This document shows, in pieces, positions 1 to 5,569 of a DNA stretch of 5,569 nucleotides (the stretch's first letter is position 1; each line of letters begins with the position of its first letter). The stretch lies in assembly GCA_015661935.1 (NCBI GenBank), contig DQVD01000380.1:1-5569 (forward strand), written 5' to 3'. Source of the DNA: Desulfocapsa sulfexigens (GTDB taxonomy: Bacteria; Desulfobacterota; Desulfobulbia; Desulfobulbales; Desulfocapsaceae). A program made the translations under genes and the position numbers. The notes below the pieces were generated by a model, which did not search any database, was not told the origin of the DNA, and worked only from the letters and a program-made list of their open reading frames with translations.

Positions 1-921
1 CAGATGCCGGATCCAGAGGCGCAGAAGAAATTACTTGATCAATGTGAATTGCTTGTATCCATTGATATACATTACAGTGAATATGGCTGGTATTCAGATG
101 TTATTCTTCCACATGCCACTGCCTTGGAGCGTGATAATCACATTGTTGTTCAGAAAGGACCAAAACCACGCCTTGCCAGGCGTAAGCGGGCAATTGATCC
201 TATCTTTGACACAAAACCGAGCTGGGAAATTTTTATGGAGCTGGCAAAGCGTCTTGGCGCCGATGAATACTTCCCCTACAATTCCATTGAAGAGTTCTGG
301 GACTGGCAGCTTGAGCCGACCGGGTACAAAGTTGAAGATTTTGATGAAAAGGGATTCATATCGTTAACAGATACGCCCATACCGCCGGAACCCGATAACC
401 TTGAGGGTAAATTCAAAACCCCGTCCGGGAAAATTGAAATAATAAGCGAAAAGTTAACTAAGTGCGGCCTGGAATCATTAAAGCCGTACGAGAGTCCCGA
501 CAGGCCTCCTGAAAATAAGTTTCGCCTTGTTTTCGGCCGTTGCGCTTTGCATACCCACAGTCATACCCAGAATAATCCACTCTTAAACGAGATGATGCCG
601 TACAGCTATGTGTCGATTAACACGGCAAAGGCGGAGGAGATGGGAATCAAAGATGGCGACTGGGTGGAAGTGACCGGTGAAGACGGCTACAGCGGAACAG
701 CACCGGCTCACGTAACCGACTTTATCCATCCTGAAGCTGTATTTATGATTCATGGTTTCGGGCGACAGGTTCCAAAACAGACAAGAACGTACAACAAGGG
801 AGTGAGCGATCAACGTTTGATGACCGGACTCCTTGATAAAATGGATGAGGCGGGCGGAGGACTGAATTTGTGTGAATCCTTTGTTTCCATACGCCGTGGT
901 GAGAAGCCGCCCGAAGCATAG
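1..921 (+). CDS. Molybdopterin oxidoreductase catalytic subunit, C-terminal part (PsrA/PhsA-like), 5' truncated
   Basis: This is the last ~306 residues of a catalytic subunit of the DMSO-reductase (bis-MGD molybdenum) superfamily. The reading frame is open from base 1, so the ATG at 4 is an internal methionine and the true start lies outside the window. Residues 16-50 (LLVSIDIHYSEYGWYSDVIL, then an HATALE stretch) match the family segment where the partner domain leads to 'ADVVLPxxTxLE'. TPSGKIEI near residue 140 is a common landmark. From about 174 to the end lies the molybdopterin-dinucleotide-binding domain, with HTHSHTQNNPLL, a 'GIKDGDWVEV' turn and GVSD near the C-terminus. Polysulfide and thiosulfate reductase A subunits are usually ~750 residues, so roughly 40% is visible. 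The Mo-ligand residue, the N-terminal Fe-S cluster and any Tat signal are off-window, so substrate and compartment cannot be assigned. It is followed 63 bases later by its probable Fe-S partner. Family certain; exact enzyme unknown. Confidence 0.93.
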   Translation, partial: QMPDPEAQKKLLDQCELLVSIDIHYSEYGWYSDVILPHATALERDNHIVVQKGPKPRLARRKRAIDPIFDTKPSWEIFMELAKRLGADEYFPYNSIEEFWDWQLEPTGYKVEDFDEKGFISLTDTPIPPEPDNLEGKFKTPSGKIEIISEKLTKCGLESLKPYESPDRPPENKFRLVFGRCALHTHSHTQNNPLLNEMMPYSYVSINTAKAEEMGIKDGDWVEVTGEDGYSGTAPAHVTDFIHPEAVFMIHGFGRQVPKQTRTYNKGVSDQRLMTGLLDKMDEAGGGLNLCESFVSIRRGEKPPEA

Positions 922-984
922 ATTTGTTAATGCTGATTACTGAGATTTTATCAAAGTGCGAAAAAGAAATGGAGGTTTGAAACC

Positions 985-1491
985 ATGAGTAAATATTATG
1001 TAACGCAGCGTGTGGAACGGTGTATCGGCTGCCGAGCCTGCGAAGCACATTGCAAAGACAAAAACGATTCTGCAAAAGATGCCTACTACTGCAAAATTAT
1101 GGAAGTCGGTCCCAGAATCAAGAACGGGATGCCGATTTCAGATTTCGTCTATATGGCCTGTTTTCACTGTGAAAATCCCTGGTGTGTTGAGGCCTGTCCC
1201 ACAGGGGCCATGCAGCGGCGTAACAAAGACGGCATTGTCTTTGTTGATGATGTTCTCTGCGTGGGATGCAAGGCCTGTATGACCGCCTGTCCATGGGGCG
1301 TGCCGCAGTGGGACGGCAAGACCGGTAAAGTCGGTAAATGCGACCTGTGCAAAGATAGAATTGATGAAGGACTTGAGCCGGCATGTGTAACAAAGTGTTT
1401 ATCAGGATGCCTTGAATTTACCACGCCGGATAAGTCATCCGAAGTAAAACGGCAGCAGTTTGCCGAACAACTTCTGCAGCATAGGAGTTAG
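985..1491 (+). CDS. Four-cluster [4Fe-4S] ferredoxin-type electron-transfer subunit (DmsB/PsrB/PhsB family)
   Basis: This 168-residue iron-sulfur protein should carry electrons to or from the molybdopterin subunit encoded just upstream. Four cysteine groups are visible: C13-C16-C19-C23, C59-C62-C67-C71 (Cx2Cx4Cx3C), C92-C95-C98-C102 and C119-C122-C134-C138. This is the usual arrangement of the B subunit of complex iron-sulfur molybdoenzymes, each group expected to help ligate one [4Fe-4S] cluster. C36 and C142 are extra cysteines. There is no signal peptide or membrane segment; B subunits of exported enzymes normally travel with the A subunit. The length is on the short side, since DmsB- and PsrB-type proteins are nearer 190-205 residues. 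The start is supported by GGAGG at 971-975, nine bases before the ATG. No NrfD/PsrC-like membrane anchor follows; the next gene is nuoA after a palindrome-rich gap. Family assignment is firm; the physiological donor or acceptor is unknown. Confidence 0.94.
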   Translation: MSKYYVTQRVERCIGCRACEAHCKDKNDSAKDAYYCKIMEVGPRIKNGMPISDFVYMACFHCENPWCVEACPTGAMQRRNKDGIVFVDDVLCVGCKACMTACPWGVPQWDGKTGKVGKCDLCKDRIDEGLEPACVTKCLSGCLEFTTPDKSSEVKRQQFAEQLLQHRS

Positions 1492-1503
1492 TCCACAATG
1501 CTC

Positions 1504-1551
1504 ATGGCTGGTAGCTGATAGCGAAACCATCAGCTACGGGCTATAAGCCAT
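1504..1551. repeat. Imperfect palindrome 1 (hairpin) between the Fe-S gene and nuoA
   Basis: An inner stem GTAGCTGAT (1511-1519) pairs perfectly with ATCAGCTAC (1529-1537) around a 9-base loop. An outer stem ATGGCT (1504-1509) pairs with AGCCAT (1546-1551), leaving a few unpaired bases on the 3' side. It starts 12 bases after the stop of the Fe-S gene, so it may protect or end that transcript. No T-run follows, so it is not a canonical intrinsic terminator. The variants of AGCTGAT/AGCCAT make it look like a dispersed REP-like intergenic element; that last point is inference. Confidence 0.7.
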
Positions 1552-1559
1552 AATCCATA

Positions 1560-1648
1560 AGAGATAGTCAAGTGTTTAGGCTGAAGGTTCTTAGATTGAA
1601 GCAAAAAGTTCCTCCTTCGGTCTTCAGCCTAAATACCTGACTACCTCT
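1560..1648. repeat. Long imperfect palindrome 2 (hairpin) directly upstream of nuoA
   Basis: The arm at 1565-1586 pairs with 1622-1643 over 22 positions, with one mismatch (A1571/C1637) and one G-T pair (G1574/T1634). After another mismatch (A1564/C1644) the stem continues for four pairs, 1560-1563 with 1645-1648. The central section contains a smaller GAAG (1598-1601) / CTTC (1615-1618) stem. The base of the hairpin ends only two bases before the nuoA Shine-Dalgarno sequence, so the structure could influence nuoA expression, RNA stability or processing. There is no T-tract after it. The length and near-perfect arms also fit a small non-autonomous or REP-type repeat. No transposase gene or target-site duplication is visible. 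Confidence 0.8.
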
Positions 1649-1650
1649 AT

Positions 1651-1656
1651 AAGGTG
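1651..1656 (+). promoter_or_regulatory. Shine-Dalgarno sequence that sets the nuoA start
   Basis: AAGGTG lies six bases before the ATG at 1663. An in-frame GTG at 1654 would extend nuoA by three residues but lies inside this ribosome-binding site and has no good site of its own, so the ATG at 1663 is preferred. Confidence 0.65.
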
Positions 1657-1662
1657 AAAATT

Positions 1663-2037
1663 ATGCCCGGTTCATATTTACCCTCGGAATATCTGGCAAT
1701 ACTGTTGTTGTTACTGGTTGGTATTGCTTTTGGAGCGATTACACTATGGATAGGTAAGTATTTCAGGATGCAACGACCTTATTTAGAAAAACTGGTGGCC
1801 TATGAATCGGGTAATCCACCGACTGCAGAACCGCGTATGCGGTTTTCGGTTAAATTTTATACGGTTGCCATCCTTTTTATCGTTTTCGATGTGGAAGCCA
1901 TCTTTCTGTATCCGTGGGCCTTGGTCTATGACAAGCTGGGAATGTTTGCCCTGGTAGAAATGTTTATTTTCATTTTTTTGCTGCTTGTCGGCTTTATCTA
2001 TGCTTGGAAAAAAGGGAATCTTGAATGGGACAAATAA
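1663..2037 (+). CDS. nuoA: NADH-quinone oxidoreductase subunit A (NuoA, ND3 homologue)
   Basis: NuoA is a small membrane subunit at the junction of the quinone-binding arm and the proton-pumping arm of complex I. The 124-residue product has the family length and three hydrophobic segments, at about 9-32, 63-86 and 93-114. The long loop between the first two carries YESG at 47-50, the equivalent of the flexible ND3 loop (YECG in many homologues; Ser replaces Cys here). The second helix contains [20 protein letters not shown], with the conserved acids D76 and E78 that correspond to functionally important acids of E. coli NuoA. It is the first gene of the nuo operon and its 3' end overlaps nuoB by 13 bases, suggesting translational coupling. 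It is preceded by a strong hairpin, and no convincing promoter was identified. Identification is firm; a GTG start at 1654 is the only alternative. Confidence 0.96.
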   Translation: MPGSYLPSEYLAILLLLLVGIAFGAITLWIGKYFRMQRPYLEKLVAYESGNPPTAEPRMRFSVKFYTVAILFIVFDVEAIFLYPWALVYDKLGMFALVEMFIFIFLLLVGFIYAWKKGNLEWDK

Positions 2038-2546
2038 ACAAAAATGATTTGGTCAAGATAGAGGATGGCGTCAGGTTTATTCCCGGCGCCAGTGCTCTGG
2101 TCGGCCCGCTCAATAAGATAATCAACTGGGGACGTGCCGGCTCAATTTGGCCGGTTACCTTTGGCCTGGCCTGCTGTGCCATTGAAATGATGGTTGCCGG
2201 GGCATCGACCAATGATCTGGATCGCTTTGGCATTATCTTTCGCGCCAGTCCTCGTCAGGCGGATTGCCTGATCCTGGCCGGAACCATCACAAAGAAAATG
2301 GCTCCTGTTATTCGCCGCGTGTATGACCAGATGCCTGAGCCCCGCTATGTTCTGGCCATGGGATCATGCGCGTGCAGCGGCGGATTGTTTGATACCTACG
2401 CTGTTGTCCAGGGAGGAGATGAATTTCTGCCGGTGGATGTCTACATACCCGGCTGTCCACCTCGACCGGAGGCACTTTTACAGGGTCTTATTAAACTCCA
2501 GGAAAAAATCAACGGGGAGCAGGGGCGATGGAGTCAAATGGCATAG
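2025..2546 (+). CDS. nuoB: NADH-quinone oxidoreductase subunit B (NuoB, PSST homologue; cluster N2)
   Basis: NuoB holds the terminal [4Fe-4S] cluster N2, which passes electrons to quinone at the interface with NuoD. The 173-residue product shows all four N2 ligands: the adjacent pair C50-C51 in [11 protein letters not shown]115 in MGSCACSGG and C144 in YIPGCPPRP. Other family landmarks are [38 protein letters not shown] and GTITKKMAP. An additional cysteine, C117, sits two residues after the N2 ligand C115, where many homologues have Asn or Thr. The ATG lies inside nuoA, giving a 13-base overlap, with a purine-rich AAGGGA ribosome-binding site about seven bases upstream. Its end overlaps nuoC by 19 bases. 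It is a peripheral protein on the cytoplasmic side of the membrane. Assignment is secure. Confidence 0.97.
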   Translation: MGQINKNDLVKIEDGVRFIPGASALVGPLNKIINWGRAGSIWPVTFGLACCAIEMMVAGASTNDLDRFGIIFRASPRQADCLILAGTITKKMAPVIRRVYDQMPEPRYVLAMGSCACSGGLFDTYAVVQGGDEFLPVDVYIPGCPPRPEALLQGLIKLQEKINGEQGRWSQMA

Positions 2547-3097
2547 TCGAAAAGTTACGGGAAAAATTTCCCGATGAAGTGCTGGCTGATTACCAACACC
2601 TGGGCCAGAATTGTGTGCTGATACGGCGTGATCATATCCTTGATGTATGCCGGTATCTGCGGGATGAGTGTTCCATGAATCACCTTATGTGCCTCTGCGG
2701 AGTAGATAATTCTACAAGAACATCAACTGTTGATTCATTTTCTGAACGATTTGAAGTTGTGTATCAATTGTATTCCATAGCTACAAAACAGATGATTCGG
2801 TTGAGGACTCAGGTGCCGGAAGATGACTGCTCCATTGAGTCAATAACTTCGCTGTGGATCGGTGCCGACTGGCTTGAGCGAGAGTGTTTTGACCTTATGG
2901 GGATTCATTTTGATGGACATCCGGATTTACGACGAATTCTTACTCCCGATGACTGGGAAGGCCATCCATTGCGCAAAGAATACCCCTTGCGTGGTGACAG
3001 GGAATGGATCGGATATGAAGAGTTGAAAGCCAAGAGCAAAGAACTGAGTAAGTTTGATTTTCATTCAAGAGATCATGAGAAGGGCGAGCATGAGTAA
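2528..3097 (+). CDS. nuoC: NADH-quinone oxidoreductase subunit C (NuoC, 30 kDa subunit)
   Basis: NuoC is a cofactor-free structural subunit of the connecting arm of complex I that packs against NuoD and NuoB. The 189-residue product carries the 30-kDa signature [20 protein letters not shown] at 118-136/137, followed by [20 protein letters not shown], the most conserved part of the family. The N-terminal ~60 residues form the usual alpha/beta lead-in. A charged tail (residues 165-189, rich in Lys, Glu and His) follows the conserved core. NuoC and NuoD are separate here rather than fused as in E. coli. The start at 2528 is supported by GGGGAG at 2514-2519, eight bases upstream, and the gene overlaps nuoB by 19 bases and nuoD by 8. 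Assignment is secure. Confidence 0.96.
   Translation: MESNGIVEKLREKFPDEVLADYQHLGQNCVLIRRDHILDVCRYLRDECSMNHLMCLCGVDNSTRTSTVDSFSERFEVVYQLYSIATKQMIRLRTQVPEDDCSIESITSLWIGADWLERECFDLMGIHFDGHPDLRRILTPDDWEGHPLRKEYPLRGDREWIGYEELKAKSKELSKFDFHSRDHEKGEHE
3080..3084 (+). promoter_or_regulatory. Shine-Dalgarno sequence that sets the nuoD start
   Basis: AAGGG lies five bases before the ATG at 3090, within the end of nuoC. In-frame alternatives are a TTG at 3054 and an ATG at 3075. Both would add up to 12 residues not typical of the family and lack a comparable site, so 3090 is preferred. Confidence 0.6.
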
Positions 3098-4307
3098 AGC
3101 AATGACTGTTGATATACCGGTATCAGCCGGTGATGAGGACCATTACCGAATAAAGATGGGGCCGCAGCATCCAGCCACTCATGGTGTGCTTCGTGTGGAT
3201 CTGGATCTGCAAGGTGAAACGATTCTGGAATGCGTGCCCCATGTTGGATATCTGCACAGGGGCTTTGAAAAGCTGGCTGAACATCGAAGCTATGTTCAAA
3301 ATCTGGTACTTACTGACCGCTTGGATTACATAGCCGCCATGGCCAATAATGTCGGTTACTGTGAGGCTGTGGAAAAGTTGCTGGGAATTGAGGTTCCTTT
3401 GCGGGCCAGATACCTGCGCACCATGGTCTGCGAAATGTCAAGAATATCCGGACACTTGCTTGGACTGGCCACCCATGCACTCGATATCGGGGCCATGACG
3501 GTTTTCCTGTACTGCTTCCGGGAACGGGAAACACTGCTTGAGCTGTTTGCCGAGCTGTGTGGTGCCAGGCTGACTCCGACTTATACCAGGTTGGGTGGAG
3601 TACGCCAGGATGTGACCCACTCCATCATGATGAAGCTTGAACGTTTTGTTAATGAATTTCCTGCAAATATTGAAGAGTACGAAACCCTTATCGACACCAA
3701 CCGCATCTGGTTGATGCGTACGGTTGATGTCGGCACACTATCTGCCGAAGATGCTGTCAGTCTCAGCATCACCGGACCAAGCCTGCGCGGTTCCGGTGTT
3801 GACTATGATATTCGGAAACATTTTCCCTATGCAGCCTATGATCTGGTGGACTTTGAAGTTCCTCTGGGTGAGACCGGGGATACATATGCCAGATATAGAT
3901 GCCGCATTGAGGAGATGCATCAATCCAATCATATTCTTCGCCAGTGTATTGAACAGATGCCGCCGGGTCCTATTATCGGTGATGATGCACCGGATCTGGT
4001 CATGCCGGTTAAGCAGGGGCGAAAATTGGAAGTGGATGCTCCGGCACGTCAGGGTTTGATTAAACTGATCGAGGATCGGGAGACCTTTATGGAAGGCGAT
4101 ATCTATGTGCCGACAGAGGTTCCCAAGGGAGAACTCGGTTTTTATTTTATCAGTGACGGAAAAGGCAGTCCCTACCGTATGCATATTCGTTCACCTTCCT
4201 TTATCCATATCGGTGCTCTCAAGACAATGGCAAAAGGTGTCATGGTGGCTGATCTGATAGCCATTATCGGTACCATGGATGTTGTGTTGGGTGAATGTGA
4301 CAGGTGA
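3090..4307 (+). CDS. nuoD: NADH-quinone oxidoreductase subunit D (NuoD, 49 kDa subunit)
   Basis: NuoD forms the quinone-binding cavity of complex I together with NuoB. It is evolutionarily related to the large subunit of [NiFe] hydrogenases but lacks the Ni-Fe cysteine ligands. The 405-residue product is full length and starts its conserved region with MGPQHPATHGVLR. H31 and Y80 (in TDRLDY) are spaced exactly as the quinone-headgroup residues His38 and Tyr87 of Thermus Nqo4. Other landmarks are GYLHRGFEKLAEHRSYVQN, the FRERETLLELFAELCGARLT segment, SLRGSGVDYDIRK, PTEVPKGELGFYFISDG and a C-terminus ending GECDR. The ATG overlaps the nuoC stop (ATGAGTAA), suggesting coupled translation. A shift to an earlier in-frame TTG or ATG would only alter the extreme N-terminus. 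It is followed by an untypically long gap before nuoH, and nuoE-G are absent. Assignment is secure. Confidence 0.97.
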   Translation: MSKAMTVDIPVSAGDEDHYRIKMGPQHPATHGVLRVDLDLQGETILECVPHVGYLHRGFEKLAEHRSYVQNLVLTDRLDYIAAMANNVGYCEAVEKLLGIEVPLRARYLRTMVCEMSRISGHLLGLATHALDIGAMTVFLYCFRERETLLELFAELCGARLTPTYTRLGGVRQDVTHSIMMKLERFVNEFPANIEEYETLIDTNRIWLMRTVDVGTLSAEDAVSLSITGPSLRGSGVDYDIRKHFPYAAYDLVDFEVPLGETGDTYARYRCRIEEMHQSNHILRQCIEQMPPGPIIGDDAPDLVMPVKQGRKLEVDAPARQGLIKLIEDRETFMEGDIYVPTEVPKGELGFYFISDGKGSPYRMHIRSPSFIHIGALKTMAKGVMVADLIAIIGTMDVVLGECDR

Positions 4308-4361
4308 GGGTGCCGGTGACCTTGTTAAAGTTTAGAGGCTTCACCAGCCAGGTTGCACCCT
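4307..4361 (+). other. Potential RNA hairpin in the nuoD-nuoH gap
   Basis: AGGGTGC (4307-4313, beginning at the last base of the nuoD stop) is complementary to GCACCCT (4355-4361). Inside it GGTGA (4315-4319) can pair with TCACC (4341-4345). A competing small stem CCAGG (4348-4352) / CCTGG (4359-4363) would exclude the first. There is no T-run, so this is not a standard terminator; it could be a processing or stability element between the two halves of the operon. It may also be fortuitous. Confidence 0.4.
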
Positions 4362-4372
4362 GGAGAACTATT

Positions 4373-4390
4373 ATGATTCTCATTAGATAG
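4373..4390 (+). other. Possible five-codon leader ORF (MILIR) ahead of nuoH
   Basis: An ATG at 4373 follows GGAG (4362-4365) by seven bases and reads MILIR before TAG at 4388-4390. The stop codon overlaps the nuoH Shine-Dalgarno AGGA (4389-4392), so translation of this mini-ORF could open or occupy the nuoH site. It may equally be a degraded copy of the nuoH start, since GATTCTCAT recurs at 4375-4383 and 4404-4412. Very short, so easily a chance occurrence. Confidence 0.25.
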
Positions 4391-4398
4391 GAAACAGA

Positions 4399-5367
4399 AT
4401 GCAGATTCTCATATTGTTAATTCAGATTGCGGTTCTTGTGGCTATTGTTTTGCTGCATGTCGCCTATGTCACCTATTTTGAAAGAAAGATCATTGGTCAT
4501 ATGCAGGTTCGTATGGGACCGATGCTTGTCGGCTGGCATGGACTTCTGCAGCCGATCGCTGATGGCATTAAGAGTTTTTTTAAAGAGGATATTGTCCCGG
4601 AGCAGGCTGATAAGCCCCTCTTCCTGGCAGCTCCTATTATTTGTCTTGTTGCAATGATGGTGTCGGTTGCTGTTCTTCCGTTTGCCAAAGGATGGGCCCT
4701 GGCTGATATCAATATCGGCCTCCTTTTTATCTTTGCCATGAGCTCACTGGCCAGTTATGGAATCATTCTAGCCGGTTGGGCCTCCAATTCGAAATTTACC
4801 CTGTTGGGCGCTTTGCGATCCATGGCCCAGGTAATTAGTTATGAAATATCCCTGGGACTGAGCCTGGTCGGGGTCATGATGCTGTCCGGTTCCCTGAACT
4901 TGACAGAGATAGTTGAAGCCCAGGGCACCTCTTTTTTCGGCATGTATATTTTCAGCCAGCCTGTGGCATTTTTCGTCTTTTTTGTTGCCATGCTGGCAGA
5001 AACCAACCGGGTACCGTTTGATCTTCCTGAGGCGGAAACGGAACTCGTTTCCGGTTATATTACAGAATACAGCGGTATGCGTTACGCCATGTTTTTTATG
5101 GCGGAATATATCGGCATGTTTGTAATGGCTTCAATCGGTGTTGTCTGCTTTTTAGGTGGCTGGAACGGACCCTTTGAGGTCTCTATTTTTCCTCCGATCT
5201 GGTTCATCTTGAAGGTGTATCTGATCATGTTCATTTTTATCTGGATCAGGGCAACAATTCCACGGTACCGATATGACCAGTTGATGGCGATTGGCTGGAA
5301 ACTTCTGATACCACTGACGCTTGGTAATATTTTTGTTACCGGACTGGTCAAGGCCAGCATTAATTAG
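4399..5367 (+). CDS. nuoH: NADH-quinone oxidoreductase subunit H (NuoH, ND1 homologue)
   Basis: NuoH is the membrane subunit that docks the connecting arm and forms most of the quinone entry tunnel. The 322-residue product has the family length and about eight hydrophobic segments, including 3-26, 72-96, 106-128, 185-200, 230-254, 266-286 and 300-317. Signature regions are YFERKIIGHMQVRMGP at 26-41, GLLQPIADGIKSFFKED at 48-64, AETNRVPFDLPEAETELVSG at 200-219 followed by EYSGMRYA, and RATIPRYRYDQLMAIGWK at 284-301. The acidic residues of the AETNR...EAETE loop are those expected to line the path from the quinone site to the proton channels. The start has AGGA at 4389-4392, six bases upstream. 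It directly follows nuoD, without nuoEFG, across a 91-base gap, and precedes nuoI by 27 bases. Assignment is secure. Confidence 0.97.
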   Translation: MQILILLIQIAVLVAIVLLHVAYVTYFERKIIGHMQVRMGPMLVGWHGLLQPIADGIKSFFKEDIVPEQADKPLFLAAPIICLVAMMVSVAVLPFAKGWALADINIGLLFIFAMSSLASYGIILAGWASNSKFTLLGALRSMAQVISYEISLGLSLVGVMMLSGSLNLTEIVEAQGTSFFGMYIFSQPVAFFVFFVAMLAETNRVPFDLPEAETELVSGYITEYSGMRYAMFFMAEYIGMFVMASIGVVCFLGGWNGPFEVSIFPPIWFILKVYLIMFIFIWIRATIPRYRYDQLMAIGWKLLIPLTLGNIFVTGLVKASIN

Positions 5368-5394
5368 GAACTCGGAATATCGGGACGGATTGAT

Positions 5395-5569
5395 ATGAGA
5401 ATACAATATAAACCTAAAAGAGACTGGCTGAAAACCATCATTCATCTGGAGATTCTCCAGGGAATGGCTCTCACCTTACGGAAATTATTTTCCCGGCCCA
5501 TTACCAGGCAGTATCCGAAAGAAAAGCCAACTTTCTATCCTGGTTGGCGCGGCCAGCATGCCCTGGTTC
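5395..5569 (+). CDS. nuoI: NADH-quinone oxidoreductase subunit I (NuoI, TYKY homologue), N-terminal part, 3' truncated
   Basis: Only the first 58 codons are present; the frame stays open to the window edge. NuoI carries the two [4Fe-4S] clusters N6a and N6b that lead electrons to N2 in NuoB. The visible part matches the N-terminal region that lies along the membrane: a helix around LEILQGMALTLRKLFSRPIT (residues 19-38) followed by RQYPKEK and the GWRGQHAL stretch (residues 50-57), equivalent to 'FRGRHAL' just before the first ferredoxin motif in the family. The cysteine motifs themselves would lie beyond the edge. The ATG at 5395 has only a weak GGA-type ribosome-binding site (around 5387). 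The gene is in the same frame as nuoH, 27 bases downstream of its stop. Order nuoH-nuoI is the standard one, with nuoJKLMN expected next. Confidence 0.9.
   Translation, partial: MRIQYKPKRDWLKTIIHLEILQGMALTLRKLFSRPITRQYPKEKPTFYPGWRGQHALV

Noticed and set aside
1..921. Reading the first gene as NuoG
   Set aside because: NuoG also belongs to the molybdopterin-oxidoreductase superfamily, but this C-terminus retains a full dinucleotide-binding domain with HTHSHTQNNP and GVSD motifs typical of PsrA/PhsA-like enzymes, and it is followed by a DmsB-type subunit.
924..952. A possible sigma-70-like promoter (TTGTTA, 17 bases, TTTATC) before the Fe-S gene
   Set aside because: The -10 element is a poor match and the 63-base gap is short within an evident gene pair, so co-transcription is more likely.
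743..1075. Minus-strand open frame spanning the Mo subunit end and the Fe-S gene start
   Set aside because: It lies opposite two well-recognised genes, shows no known motif and is best explained as an antisense shadow.
1498..1518. Six-codon ORF (MLMAGS) after the Fe-S gene with AGGAG upstream
   Set aside because: It is very short, and its apparent ribosome-binding site is part of the end of the Fe-S coding sequence. Nothing distinguishes it from chance.
1492..1662. A nuo promoter in the gap before nuoA
   Set aside because: I looked for -35/-10 and -24/-12 pairs and saw no convincing match; the palindromes dominate the sequence. A promoter may exist but cannot be supported.
3738..4184. 148-residue minus-strand open frame opposite nuoD
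   Set aside because: It is antisense to a highly conserved region of nuoD and has no recognisable domain or ribosome-binding site, so it is a shadow of nuoD codon usage.

Overview
The window shows the end of a molybdenum enzyme gene pair followed by the front part of a complex I (NADH:quinone oxidoreductase type) operon, all on the + strand. Moderate GC, the complex I gene order and the palindromic intergenic sequences suggest an anaerobic or facultative bacterium, most likely of the Desulfobacterota (former Deltaproteobacteria). That placement is an inference from style and gene order, because no rRNA or other marker gene is present.

Bases 1-921 encode the C-terminal ~306 residues of a molybdopterin (bis-MGD) oxidoreductase of the DMSO-reductase / polysulfide-thiosulfate reductase family, cut by the left edge. 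Bases 985-1491 encode its likely electron-transfer partner, a 168-residue protein with four [4Fe-4S] motifs (DmsB/PsrB/PhsB type). No NrfD/PsrC-type membrane anchor follows. A 171-base intergenic region comes next, carrying two imperfect palindromes. The second is a ~26-bp stem ending just before the nuoA ribosome-binding site.

From 1663 onward the genes are nuoA, nuoB, nuoC and nuoD, each overlapping the next by 8-19 bases, then a 91-base gap, nuoH, and the start of nuoI, cut by the right edge. nuoE, nuoF and nuoG (the NADH-oxidising module) are absent between nuoD and nuoH, where 14-subunit operons carry them. The operon therefore looks like the 11-subunit form (ABCDHI, with JKLMN expected beyond the window), in which electrons probably enter from a donor other than NADH, such as ferredoxin.

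NuoB, NuoC, NuoD and NuoI form the quinone-reducing connecting arm. NuoA and NuoH form the membrane foot that holds the quinone tunnel and links it to the proton pumps. The adjacent two-subunit Mo/Fe-S module could be an independent respiratory enzyme or an electron-exchange partner of this complex; the sequence alone does not decide. All nuo genes look intact, with key ligands and signature motifs present. I found no CRISPR array, tRNA, rRNA or insertion sequence.
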